Shown piece after piece: positions 9,075-16,043 of a DNA stretch of 64,000 bases; position 1 is the stretch's first letter, and every line of letters begins with the position of its first letter. The notes beneath the pieces are model-generated. The model made no database searches. It saw only the letters and a program-made list of their open reading frames with translations, and was not told the origin of the DNA. The translations under genes and the position numbers were made by a program. Origin of the DNA: Microbacterium sp. APC 3901 (lineage in GTDB: Bacteria > Actinomycetota > Actinomycetes > Actinomycetales > Microbacteriaceae); the NCBI RefSeq assembly GCF_030407765.1, contig NZ_JASDCU010000013.1:49382-113381 (forward strand), written 5' to 3'.

Positions 9075-10190
9075 TCAGACAGCGCGCAGCTCGTGGGGTG
9101 CGACGTTCAGTCGCTCGCATCCGTCCGCTGTCACGACCACGATGTCCTCGATGCGCGCACCCCAGTCGCCCGCGAAGTAGATGCCGGGTTCGATGCTGAA
9201 GGCCATGCCCTCGCGCAGCACCAGATCGTTGCCCGGCGCGATGTAGGGCTCCTCGTGCACCGAGATCCCGATCCCATGACCGGTGCGATGCAGGAAGGCC
9301 TCTGCGAGCCCTGCCTCGGCCAGCACAGACCGCGCTGCGGCGTCGACCTCCTCGGCCGTCACCCCGGGGCGGACGGCGTCGACGGCGGCCTGCTGAGCAC
9401 GCACGAGCACGGCGATGCGATCGGCAGCGTCGGGGTCGGGCGTTCCGACCACGTAGGTGCGGGTGCTGTCGGAGTTGTAGCCGCTGGGCACCGCTCCCCC
9501 GATGTCGACGACCACGATCTCCCCGTCGCCGATCACTCGGTCCGACACCTCGTGGTGGGGGTCGGCGCCGTGGGGACCCGAGCCGACGATGACGAACTCG
9601 ACGGTGCGGTGCCCCTGGGCGATGATCGCCTCGGCGATGTCTGCCGCCACCTCACGCTCCGTGCGACCTGCGCGCAGCCACTCGGGCACGCGACGGTGCA
9701 CGGCATCGATCGCCGCACCGGCGAGGCGCAGCTCGGCGACCTCGGCGGCGTCTTTGATCATGCGACCCTCGCGCAGCACCGGCGTCGCGAGCTCGGCGCG
9801 CACGTCCATCCGCTCGGCCAGCGGAATGACGTGCAGTGCCGGCAGTGCGTCGGAGACACCCAGCCTCGTGACGGAGCCGAGAACCTCGGCCACGAGGTCG
9901 TAGGGGTTCTCTCCGTCGACCCAGTCGGAGACCGCGAGTCCGAGCTGCCCCACCGCGGTGGTCCTGACCTTCGCCAGCTCCATCCGCGGCACGATGATCG
10001 TGGGAGCGATCCCGGGTCCGAGCACGAGTGCTGTGAGGCGTTCGATCGTGTCGCCCTCGACGCCGACCAGGTAGTGCAGGTCGGGCCCGGGGCCGACGAC
10101 CACCCCGTCGAGACCGGCCTCCGCGGCGAGAGACGCTGCGCGCTCGAGTCGGTCGGCGTACACGGAGGCGGGGAACGGCAGTGTGCTCAC
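9075..10190 (-). CDS. M24 family metallopeptidase (Xaa-Pro aminopeptidase-like)
   Basis: This protein has a creatinase-type N-terminal domain and a C-terminal pita-bread domain. The five metal ligands of the M24 family are present: D229 (VVDIGG), D241 (NSDSTR), H305 (HRTGHGIG), E334 (SIEPGIY) and E348 (RIEDIV). It should hydrolyse Xaa-Pro or similar peptides in the cytoplasm. I chose the GTG at 10190 because a TAGCGT -10 box (10198-10203) sits 7 nt upstream. A GTG at 10199 overlaps that box and would add three residues. Confidence 0.92.
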   Translation of the reverse strand: MSTLPFPASVYADRLERAASLAAEAGLDGVVVGPGPDLHYLVGVEGDTIERLTALVLGPGIAPTIIVPRMELAKVRTTAVGQLGLAVSDWVDGENPYDLVAEVLGSVTRLGVSDALPALHVIPLAERMDVRAELATPVLREGRMIKDAAEVAELRLAGAAIDAVHRRVPEWLRAGRTEREVAADIAEAIIAQGHRTVEFVIVGSGPHGADPHHEVSDRVIGDGEIVVVDIGGAVPSGYNSDSTRTYVVGTPDPDAADRIAVLVRAQQAAVDAVRPGVTAEEVDAAARSVLAEAGLAEAFLHRTGHGIGISVHEEPYIAPGNDLVLREGMAFSIEPGIYFAGDWGARIEDIVVVTADGCERLNVAPHELRAV

Positions 10191-10233
10191 GGCATCCACG
10201 CTACTGCTCGGTCCCCGGCGAGGGAACGGCGAC

Positions 10234-10683
10234 TCAGCTGACGGCGAGGCGGATGCGCTCGGTGAGCAGCTTGCGGTTCGCAGCGGTGAGGTCGAGCAGC
10301 GCGTAGGCGGTCGGCCACATCGTGCCGTCGTCGAGGTTCGAGATGGGTTCGAAGCCGAAGGTGCCGTAGCGCACCTTGAACTTGCTCGCAGGCTGGAAGA
10401 AGCAGAGCACCTTGCCGTCCTTGCCCCACGCCGGCATGCCGTAGTACGTGCGCGGCATCAGCTCGGGAGCGACCTCGGTGACGAGGGCGTGCAGCGCCAG
10501 GGACAACTCGCGATCCTTGTCGTCCGGCAGCTTCGCCACCGCCGCCTCGAGATCTGCAACCCCCTCTGCTCGCACCTCCTCGGGGCTCTTCTTCGCCCGA
10601 GAGCGTGACTTGCGCTTGTCGGCCGCGGCCTCCTTCATGGCCTCGCGTTCCTCGGCGCTGAAGTTCTTGTCGTCGTCAGCCAT
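10234..10683 (-). CDS. DUF1801 (YdhG-like) domain protein
   Basis: This 149-aa protein has a Lys/Arg/Glu-rich N-terminal extension (residues 1-45) followed by a DUF1801 domain. The domain shows the family's RTYYGMPAWGKDGKVLCFFQ core and KVRYGTFGFE. The start is fixed by an AAGGAA ribosome-binding site just upstream of the ATG at 10683. The longer open frame to 11073 runs through repeat DNA and the opposing NUDIX gene and is rejected. The biochemical function of DUF1801 is unresolved. Confidence 0.88.
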   Translation of the reverse strand: MADDDKNFSAEEREAMKEAAADKRKSRSRAKKSPEEVRAEGVADLEAAVAKLPDDKDRELSLALHALVTEVAPELMPRTYYGMPAWGKDGKVLCFFQPASKFKVRYGTFGFEPISNLDDGTMWPTAYALLDLTAANRKLLTERIRLAVS

Positions 10684-10758
10684 GACGGGTTCCTTTCTCG
10701 GTGTGACCTGCGATGAACTCAGAATACGGATGCCGCGGCGGCTGTGCTTCTCGATTCC

Positions 10759-10816
10759 TGATCGACACGATCGACCGTCGGGGCCGCTGATCGACACGAT
10801 CGACCGTCGGGGCCGC
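10759..10816. repeat. Perfect 29-bp tandem duplication
   Basis: Two identical 29-bp units (10759-10787 and 10788-10816) are followed by a partial third unit sharing GATCGACAC (10818-10826). Each unit contains GATCGACACGATCGACCGTC. The array lies between divergent genes, 39 bp upstream of the NUDIX -10 box. Confidence 0.9.
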
Positions 10817-10854
10817 GGATCGACACACAGCGGTCGACCTCGATGCGCGGCGGC

Positions 10855-10860
10855 TAGGGT
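10855..10860 (+). promoter_or_regulatory. -10 hexamer TAGGGT, leaderless start of the NUDIX gene
   Basis: TAGGGT ends 6 nt before the ATG at 10867. Confidence 0.6.
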
Positions 10861-10866
10861 GAGTGC

Positions 10867-11289
10867 ATGGACATGCGGGTCGCGGCGTACGCGGTCGTCA
10901 CCGATGACGACGGACGCATACTTCTGGCGCGCTGGACGGAGGGTCGTCGCGTCGCGTGGACCATGCCCGGCGGTGGTCTCGAGGCGGGTGAGGCACCCGA
11001 GGACGCCGTGCGACGGGAGCTTCGTGAGGAGACCGGCTACACCGTCAAGGTCGGGGAGCTGCTCGGCATCCACTCGAGAGTGATCCCTGCCGGCCAGCGC
11101 GTGAATGAGTCAGACCAGCCTCTGCACACACTGCGCATCGTCTATCGCGCATCGGTGACAGGCGGCAAGCTGACCTTCGAGGCCGATGGCTCGACCGACA
11201 TGGCGGAGTGGTTCCCCCTCAGGGCAGTGCGGGACCTGCAGAGAGTGAAGCTGGTCGACATCTCACTGCGGATGGCCGGCATCCTCTGA
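10867..11289 (+). CDS. NUDIX hydrolase
   Basis: This 140-aa protein carries a complete Nudix box, G-x5-E-x7-REUxEExGU, in GGGLEAGEAPEDAVRR followed by ELREETGY (about residues 37-60). It should hydrolyse a nucleoside diphosphate linked to another group, with Mg2+ bound by the REExE glutamates. The substrate cannot be told from the sequence. It has no partner genes in an operon and converges on the YbaK gene with a 1-bp gap. Confidence 0.93.
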   Translation: MDMRVAAYAVVTDDDGRILLARWTEGRRVAWTMPGGGLEAGEAPEDAVRRELREETGYTVKVGELLGIHSRVIPAGQRVNESDQPLHTLRIVYRASVTGGKLTFEADGSTDMAEWFPLRAVRDLQRVKLVDISLRMAGIL

Positions 11290-11290
11290 G

Positions 11291-11806
11291 TCAGCCGCGC
11301 GCCTCTTCGGGAACGGAGATGTCGGCGACCGTGGCGCCGTAGGCGGCGATGAGGTCGTCCGCATCCACGAAGAGGCTGTACCCGTGGGAACCGGCTCCCA
11401 TGGCGATTCGCTGTCCGACGATCGACTCGTCGGCGAACACCGGCCACTCGGTCGTGCTGCCGATGGGCACGATGGTGCCGCGCTCGTACCCGGTCGCCGC
11501 GAGGGCGAGCTCCGGCTCTGGCAGGCGCAGTTTGTTCACGCCGACCACGGCCCTCAGCTTGGGCCACGAGATCGACCTGCCGCCGGGAACCAGCGCGAAC
11601 AGGAAGGTGTCGTCCGAGCGCTTGACGACGAGGGTCTTGACGATGCCGGAGGGAAGGATGCCGAGCAGTTCCGCAGCTTCGACGAGGCTGCGGGCGGCCG
11701 GCCGTTCACGGATCTCGATGTCGAGGCCGCGTGCGGCTGCGGCATCCCTCACCCGGGCATGCAGATCCCCCGGCTCAGAGGCCGGGGGCTCCGATGTCGA
11801 GGTCAC
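11291..11806 (-). CDS. YbaK/EbsC-type aminoacyl-tRNA deacylase
   Basis: This 171-aa protein spans the YbaK/ProRS-editing domain: PSGIVKTLVVKRSDD, then VGVNKLRLPEPE, a GYERGTIVPIG loop and a C-terminal GAGSHGYSLFVDADDL. The conserved Lys of IVKTL is the usual catalytic lysine. The protein probably clears mischarged tRNA in trans. Its ATG overlaps the end of the upstream gene by 4 bp (ATGA), so the two are co-translated. Confidence 0.9.
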   Translation of the reverse strand: MTSTSEPPASEPGDLHARVRDAAAARGLDIEIRERPAARSLVEAAELLGILPSGIVKTLVVKRSDDTFLFALVPGGRSISWPKLRAVVGVNKLRLPEPELALAATGYERGTIVPIGSTTEWPVFADESIVGQRIAMGAGSHGYSLFVDADDLIAAYGATVADISVPEEARG

Positions 11807-12303
11807 GCGTCAGGTGCAGAGAGCGGGTCGTCGGCGACCCAGAGCTCGTCGTCCGCGCGCAGTGCCTGCCAGGCGGCGTAGAGAACACCGGCTGCTGCCG
11901 CGACTCCGAGGATCAGCGCGATGATCGAGCCGACGCCGGGGCCCTTCGGTTCGGGCTTGGTGGCCTTCCGGACCTTGCGCACGACACCCTCGCGCTTGGC
12001 GTTCGCCACGTCCCACGCGGTGAGCGCGGTTCCGACGACTCCGCCGACGATCGGGACGACCTTGTCATCCACGACGTGGTGGCCGAATCGCACGCCACGG
12101 TCGACGACCGGAGCGACGCGACGGTTGTAGGTGTCCTGCACGACAGGACCGACCTGCTCGCGGCCGAAGTGGCCGAGCTGGCGTCCGGCCTCACGGGCGA
12201 CGTCGGCGGCGTGGCCGACCAGGACCTGCTGGTTCTCCCAGAGCTGGTTGGCGTCGTTCTGAAGACGACGCAGCTCCTTCTTCCGCTTGCGGCTGATGCT
12301 CAC
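11803..12303 (-). CDS. Hypothetical membrane-anchored protein
   Basis: This 166-aa protein has a basic N-terminus (SRKRKKELRRL), a central helical region, and a single C-terminal transmembrane helix (GSIIALILGVAAAAGVLYAA) followed by an acidic tail. I chose the GTG at 12303 because AGGAGAG lies 5-11 nt upstream. The frame also opens at 12339. Similar proteins recur in Microbacteriaceae, but I know no function. It is coupled to the YbaK gene by a 4-bp overlap. Confidence 0.78.
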   Translation of the reverse strand: MSISRKRKKELRRLQNDANQLWENQQVLVGHAADVAREAGRQLGHFGREQVGPVVQDTYNRRVAPVVDRGVRFGHHVVDDKVVPIVGGVVGTALTAWDVANAKREGVVRKVRKATKPEPKGPGVGSIIALILGVAAAAGVLYAAWQALRADDELWVADDPLSAPDA

Positions 12304-12436
12304 GATGCTCTCCTGTCGATTGGAGTACGGATTCCCCATCTTGCCACGCGACCCTGGATGGGGCGAGGGAATCGCCGAACCCTTGCGCCGAAGGGCGAAC
12401 AGCGCTAGACGCGGGCCAACTCATGGGAAGCTCTGC

Positions 12437-12442
12437 GAGAAT
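12437..12442 (+). promoter_or_regulatory. -10-like GAGAAT, probable leaderless start of the cyclophilin gene
   Basis: GAGAAT ends 6 nt before the ATG at 12449. The first base departs from the TANNNT consensus, so this is a weaker call. Confidence 0.4.
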
Positions 12443-12448
12443 GGACGC

Positions 12449-13006
12449 ATGGCTCACGCTTCTCATGTCGCAACCCTGCACACCAACCACGGTGACATCG
12501 TCATCAACCTCTTCGGCGATCACGCTCCGAAGACGGTCAAGAACTTCGTCGGCCTCGCCGACGGCACCCAGGAGTGGACGCACCCCGCAACCGGCAAGCC
12601 GGGCGAGGGTGCTCTCTACAAGGACGTCATCTTCCACCGGATCATCCCGAACTTCATGATCCAGGGCGGCGACCCGCTCGGACAGGGCGTCGGCGGTCCC
12701 GGCTACAACTTCGACGACGAGATCAACATGGAGCTCAACTTCAACGAGCCCTACATCCTCGCCATGGCGAACGCCGGTCTGCGTCGCAACGCCATCACCG
12801 GCAAGGCCGAGGGCACCAACGGCTCGCAGTTCTTCATCACGACCGACCCCACCCCCTGGCTGCAGGGCAAGCACACGATCTTCGGCGAGGTCGCCGATGA
12901 CGCCTCCAAGGCTGTCGTCGACGCGATCGCCGCAGTCCCGACGGCCGCGGGTGACCGCCCCATCGAGCCCGTCGTGCTGCAGTCGATCGACATCGTCGCG
13001 GCCTGA
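12449..13006 (+). CDS. Cyclophilin-type peptidyl-prolyl cis-trans isomerase
   Basis: This 185-aa cytoplasmic cyclophilin has no signal peptide. The core motifs are present: VIFHRIIPNFMIQGGDP (catalytic Arg in FHRI), the AMANAG substrate groove, GSQFFIT and the Trp loop PWLQGKHTIFGEV. It catalyses proline isomerisation during protein folding. I placed the start at the ATG followed by AHASHVATLHTNHGD because the family begins there. The longer open frame from 12287 overlaps the divergent gene. Confidence 0.95.
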   Translation: MAHASHVATLHTNHGDIVINLFGDHAPKTVKNFVGLADGTQEWTHPATGKPGEGALYKDVIFHRIIPNFMIQGGDPLGQGVGGPGYNFDDEINMELNFNEPYILAMANAGLRRNAITGKAEGTNGSQFFITTDPTPWLQGKHTIFGEVADDASKAVVDAIAAVPTAAGDRPIEPVVLQSIDIVAA

Positions 13007-13027
13007 CGCCGACGCTGGCCGATCCGG

Positions 13028-13930
13028 ATGACCACGCCTGAGTTCGCGGACAACCGCGACAACTTCTGCTACCGGCATCCGGATCGGCAGAGCTTCGTGC
13101 TCTGCCAGCGGTGCCTGCGCACGATCTGCCCCGAGTGCCAGACGCAGGCACCCGTCGGAGTGATCTGCCCCGAATGCATGGCGGAGCAGCGCAAGAACCG
13201 CAGTCCCGCCCAGAAGCGCGCGGAGCGCCGCTGGGGCGGCCGCAACACCGCCACCGCCACCGTGCGCAGCGGCAAGCCGATCGTCACCTACGCGCTGCTC
13301 GCGGTGACGTCGTTCATCGGGCTCCTTCAGCTGATCCCCGGGATGGGCCAGGCGATCACCGGTCAGCTCCTCTTCGCAGCCGGCTATCTGTATCCGGACC
13401 TGTCGCTCATGCCGTTCGAGCCGTGGCGACTTCTCACGGCCGTCTTCGTGCACGGAGGATTCCTGCATCTCGCTCTCAACATGCTCGCGCTGTGGATGCT
13501 GGGGCAGAGCCTCGAGCCGATGCTGGGTCGGGTCCGCTTCCTCGCGCTGTATCTGATCAGCGGTCTCGGAGGCTCTGTCGCCGTCGCAGTGCTCGCGCCC
13601 GGGACCGCCACGGTCGGCGCATCCGGGGCGATCTTCGGTCTGATGGCGGCGCTGCTCATCATCGGTAGACACATCGGCGCGAACGTGACGGGCATCCTCG
13701 TGATCCTCGGCATCAACTTCGTCGTCGGATTCGTGTTCTCTCAGAACATCGCCTGGCAGGCGCACCTTGGTGGGGCGATCGTGGGAGCGCTGATCGCGTT
13801 CATCCTCACCAGAACCCGCAGACGAGAGCAGCGCACGCTGCAGATCCTGCTTCTCGCGGCAGTGGTCGTGGCCCTCGTCCTGATCGTCGTATTCCTGCCG
13901 CCTTTCCTGATCACGACGGTTTACTCCTGA
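13028..13930 (+). CDS. Rhomboid family intramembrane serine protease with N-terminal zinc finger
   Basis: This 300-aa protein begins with a Cys/His-rich finger (Cys14, His17, Cys26, Cys29, Cys34, Cys37, Cys47, Cys50) resembling a B-box. Six or more transmembrane segments follow. The rhomboid dyad is Ser199 in GASGAIFG and His246 in WQAHLGG, and an HGGFLHLALNM segment lies in the early helices. It should cleave membrane-protein substrates within the bilayer. Its substrate is unknown. It lies 21 bp after the cyclophilin gene on the same strand. Confidence 0.94.
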   Translation: MTTPEFADNRDNFCYRHPDRQSFVLCQRCLRTICPECQTQAPVGVICPECMAEQRKNRSPAQKRAERRWGGRNTATATVRSGKPIVTYALLAVTSFIGLLQLIPGMGQAITGQLLFAAGYLYPDLSLMPFEPWRLLTAVFVHGGFLHLALNMLALWMLGQSLEPMLGRVRFLALYLISGLGGSVAVAVLAPGTATVGASGAIFGLMAALLIIGRHIGANVTGILVILGINFVVGFVFSQNIAWQAHLGGAIVGALIAFILTRTRRREQRTLQILLLAAVVVALVLIVVFLPPFLITTVYS

Positions 13931-13937
13931 TCACGAG

Positions 13938-14012
13938 TTGTTAACAGGGTTGTCAACCATTGTGAATAACATGGGTGTAATTCTCCCCAGGGTGGGGATA
14001 ACCTGTGGATAA
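13938..14012. promoter_or_regulatory. Cluster of DnaA-box-like sites
   Basis: Five sites lie in 75 bp. A perfect box (TTATCCACA on the minus strand) is at 14004-14012. One-mismatch boxes are TGGGGATAA at 13993-14001 and TGTGAATAA at 13961-13969. Weaker sites are TTGTTAACA at 13938-13946 and TTGTCAACC at 13950-13958. The perfect box and its neighbour are 11 bp apart, one helical turn. The region is AT-richer than its surroundings. Confidence 0.6.
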
Positions 14013-14030
14013 CTCTCGGTGGTCCAGAAC

Positions 14031-14070
14031 GAAGAAGGCCCCTCTCGCCGGAGCGAGAGGGGCCTTCTTC
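14031..14070. terminator. Bidirectional terminator between rhomboid gene and crgA
   Basis: An 18-bp perfect stem (14031-14048 with 14053-14070) closes a CGGA loop. It starts GAAGAAGG and ends CCTTCTTC, giving an A/T-containing flank for both converging transcripts. Confidence 0.9.
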
Positions 14071-14089
14071 GAAGAGGGAGCGGCAGGCG

Positions 14090-14329
14090 TCAGCGCCAGC
14101 GAGTGGTCATCAGGAAGCCGATCAGGGCGATGCCCAGGCCGATCGCCAGGTTCCAGTTGTCGAGACCCGGGATCGGGAACTGCATGCCCGAGATGTAGAA
14201 CACGAGAATCCACACCAGACCGAGGAGCATGAAGCCGACCATCACCGGCTTGAACCACACGGCGTTGGGTGCGGCTTCGCCTTCGCTGCGCGGAGCTTCG
14301 GGTTCTTCGGTCTTGCGGTCGCGTGCCAT
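14090..14329 (-). CDS. crgA: Cell division protein CrgA
   Basis: This 79-aa protein has a charged N-terminus and two transmembrane helices separated by the short periplasmic loop GMQFPIPGLDNWN. It ends in MTTRWR, which is the CrgA (UPF0233) pattern. In actinobacteria CrgA interacts with FtsZ/FtsI and coordinates septation. I chose the ATG at 14329 because MARDRK fits the family and a TACACT -10 box lies 6 nt upstream. Confidence 0.94.
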   Translation of the reverse strand: MARDRKTEEPEAPRSEGEAAPNAVWFKPVMVGFMLLGLVWILVFYISGMQFPIPGLDNWNLAIGLGIALIGFLMTTRWR

Positions 14330-14335
14330 TCCCAC

Positions 14336-14409
14336 AGTGTACCCAAGAGTGCCATTACGCGCGGAAAAGCAAGGCCCGAGGGCTGGTGTCCAGGTCTGGC
14401 GGATAAGAT
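14336..14409. promoter_or_regulatory. Divergent leaderless promoters for crgA and the sortase gene
   Basis: TACACT on the minus strand (14336-14341) ends 6 nt before the crgA start. TAAGAT on the plus strand (14404-14409) ends 6 nt before the sortase ATG at 14416. Both spacings predict mRNAs that begin at the start codon. Confidence 0.6.
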
Positions 14410-14415
14410 CTGGCC

Positions 14416-15210
14416 ATGACTGCATCCGTCGTCTCGGGGGAGCGACGTGCACACCGCCGTCGCCCCCGATCGCGCGCGACCTTCACGAGCGTGCTCGGCG
14501 AGCTGCTGCTCACGGGCGGCGTGCTCGTGCTTCTCTTCGTGGCCTGGCAGATGTGGATCGGCGACATCATCATCGCCGCGCAGAAGAACGACGAAGGCGC
14601 GGCGATGTCTCAGACTCTTGCCGAGGCGCCGGCACCCGAGCCCCCGCCCCTGATCGAGGAGGAGGACGGCACGACCTATTACGAGCCCGTGATCCCCGCC
14701 GCGCCCGCAGACGCGCAATGGTTCGCACAGATGCAGGTCCCGCGCTTCGGTTCCGAGTACAACGTCGGGATCTACGGGGGCACGAGCCGCGCGCGCACTC
14801 TCGACGACCTCGGAATCGGCGTGTACACCGACTCGAAGATGCCCGGAGAGGTCGGCAACTTCGCGATGGCCGGGCACCGCACCACCTGGGGCAAGCCCTT
14901 CAACCAGCTCGACAAGCTCCAGGTCGGCGATGCGATCGTCGTCGAGACCCCGGACGGATGGTTCACCTACCGTTTCCGCACGCTCGAGTACGTCAAGCCG
15001 ACCCAGACTGACGTGCTGCTCGATGTCCCGCAGATGCCCGGAGTCGAGACCGGCGAGAAGTACATCACGCTGACCGCCTGCTCTCCGCTGTATTCACTGG
15101 CCGAGCGCATCGTGGCGTACGGGGTGTTCGAGAGCTTCCAACCACGCGCCGAAGGCCCACCCCAGGCCCTCACCGACCCACCGCCTCCGCCGGCTGCGCC
15201 GTCGATCTAG
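14416..15210 (+). CDS. Class E sortase
   Basis: This 264-aa type II membrane protein has one N-terminal helix (about residues 30-46), a Pro/Glu-rich linker and a C-terminal sortase domain. The catalytic triad is His154 (AGHRTTWG), Cys222 (TLTACSPLYS) and Arg231 (AERIVAYG). Class E sortases attach LAxTG-type substrates to peptidoglycan in actinobacteria. No substrate gene is adjacent. Its position between crgA and the pabA/pknB region is a common actinobacterial arrangement. The Pro-rich C-terminus is unusual but benign. Confidence 0.95.
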   Translation: MTASVVSGERRAHRRRPRSRATFTSVLGELLLTGGVLVLLFVAWQMWIGDIIIAAQKNDEGAAMSQTLAEAPAPEPPPLIEEEDGTTYYEPVIPAAPADAQWFAQMQVPRFGSEYNVGIYGGTSRARTLDDLGIGVYTDSKMPGEVGNFAMAGHRTTWGKPFNQLDKLQVGDAIVVETPDGWFTYRFRTLEYVKPTQTDVLLDVPQMPGVETGEKYITLTACSPLYSLAERIVAYGVFESFQPRAEGPPQALTDPPPPPAAPSI

Positions 15211-15231
15211 CCGAACGGAACGAGACACATC

Positions 15232-15387
15232 ATGTATGCCGCCCTCTGGCGCCTGCTGCCCGGTCCGTGGTGGCTGAAGCTCTTCTTCGTTCTCGTGCTC
15301 ATCGCTGCGGTGCTCTACGGCCTGTTCTGGTTCGTGTTCCCCTGGGTGAGCCCCTTGATCACCCCGGGCGAGGTCGATCTCGAATGA
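15232..15387 (+). CDS. 51-aa single-pass membrane microprotein
   Basis: The ATG at 15232 opens a 51-codon frame reading MYAALWRLLPGPWWLKLFF..., with one hydrophobic helix (about residues 15-40) and an acidic end (PGEVDLE). It starts 21 bp after the sortase stop, and its stop overlaps the next ATG in an ATGA, so it is translationally coupled to the amidotransferase gene. Its hydrophobic pattern and tight packing argue that it is real. Function unknown. Confidence 0.8.
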   Translation: MYAALWRLLPGPWWLKLFFVLVLIAAVLYGLFWFVFPWVSPLITPGEVDLE

Positions 15388-16043
15388 CCCGCGTGCTCGT
15401 CGTGGACAACCACGACAGCTTCGTGCACACCCTCGTCGGTTACCTGCGGGAGCTCGGCGCTGACATCAGGCTGATCGAAGCGGATGCCACCGATGCCGCC
15501 CAGCTCGAGGGGATGCTGCCCGAGTTCGATGCGGTGCTCCTCTCGCCCGGACCGGGCGCCCCAGCCGATGCCGGGGTCTCGATCGACGCCGTGCGTCTCG
15601 CCGCGCGGATGCGGATGCCGCTCCTCGGCGTCTGCCTCGGGCATCAGGTGATCGGCGCGGCATTCGGCACCGCCGTGTCGGAGGCGCCCGAGCTCATGCA
15701 CGGCATGGTGTCGCCGGTCACGCATGACGGCTCGGCTCTCTTCTCCGGCATCCCTTCGCCGTTCGACGCGGGCAGGTATCACTCCCTGGCCCTCGACGAG
15801 GCGGAGCTGCCACCCGACGTGGTCGTCACCGCACGCACCGACAGCGGCACCGTGATGGCCCTGGCACACACCCGGCTGCCGATCGTCGGGGTGCAGTTCC
15901 ACCCCGAGAGCGTGCTCACCGAAGGCGGCTACCGTCTGCTCGCCAACTGGCTCGAACTCTGCGGTGACGCCGACGCAGTGGCGCTGTCATCGGACCTGCA
16001 CCCGCTGGGGAGCGAGACGGGTCAGTCGGCGGCGACGCAGTAG
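15384..16043 (+). CDS. Class I glutamine amidotransferase (PabA/TrpG type)
   Basis: This 219-aa protein has the full glutaminase triad: Cys84 (GVCLGHQ), His173 and Glu175 (QFHPES). The oxyanion region is SPGPGAP. It should supply ammonia from glutamine to an aminodeoxychorismate or anthranilate synthase large subunit, which is not in this window. Which of the two pathways cannot be settled from the sequence alone. In actinobacteria this gene next to pknB is usually annotated pabA/trpG. Its last 22 bp overlap the convergent pknB. Confidence 0.93.
   Translation: MTRVLVVDNHDSFVHTLVGYLRELGADIRLIEADATDAAQLEGMLPEFDAVLLSPGPGAPADAGVSIDAVRLAARMRMPLLGVCLGHQVIGAAFGTAVSEAPELMHGMVSPVTHDGSALFSGIPSPFDAGRYHSLALDEAELPPDVVVTARTDSGTVMALAHTRLPIVGVQFHPESVLTEGGYRLLANWLELCGDADAVALSSDLHPLGSETGQSAATQ

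Noticed and set aside
13938..14013. The main replication origin
   Set aside because: Actinobacterial oriC normally lies between dnaA and dnaN, left of gyrB. Five weak to strong boxes without dnaA or an unwinding element are not enough to call oriC.
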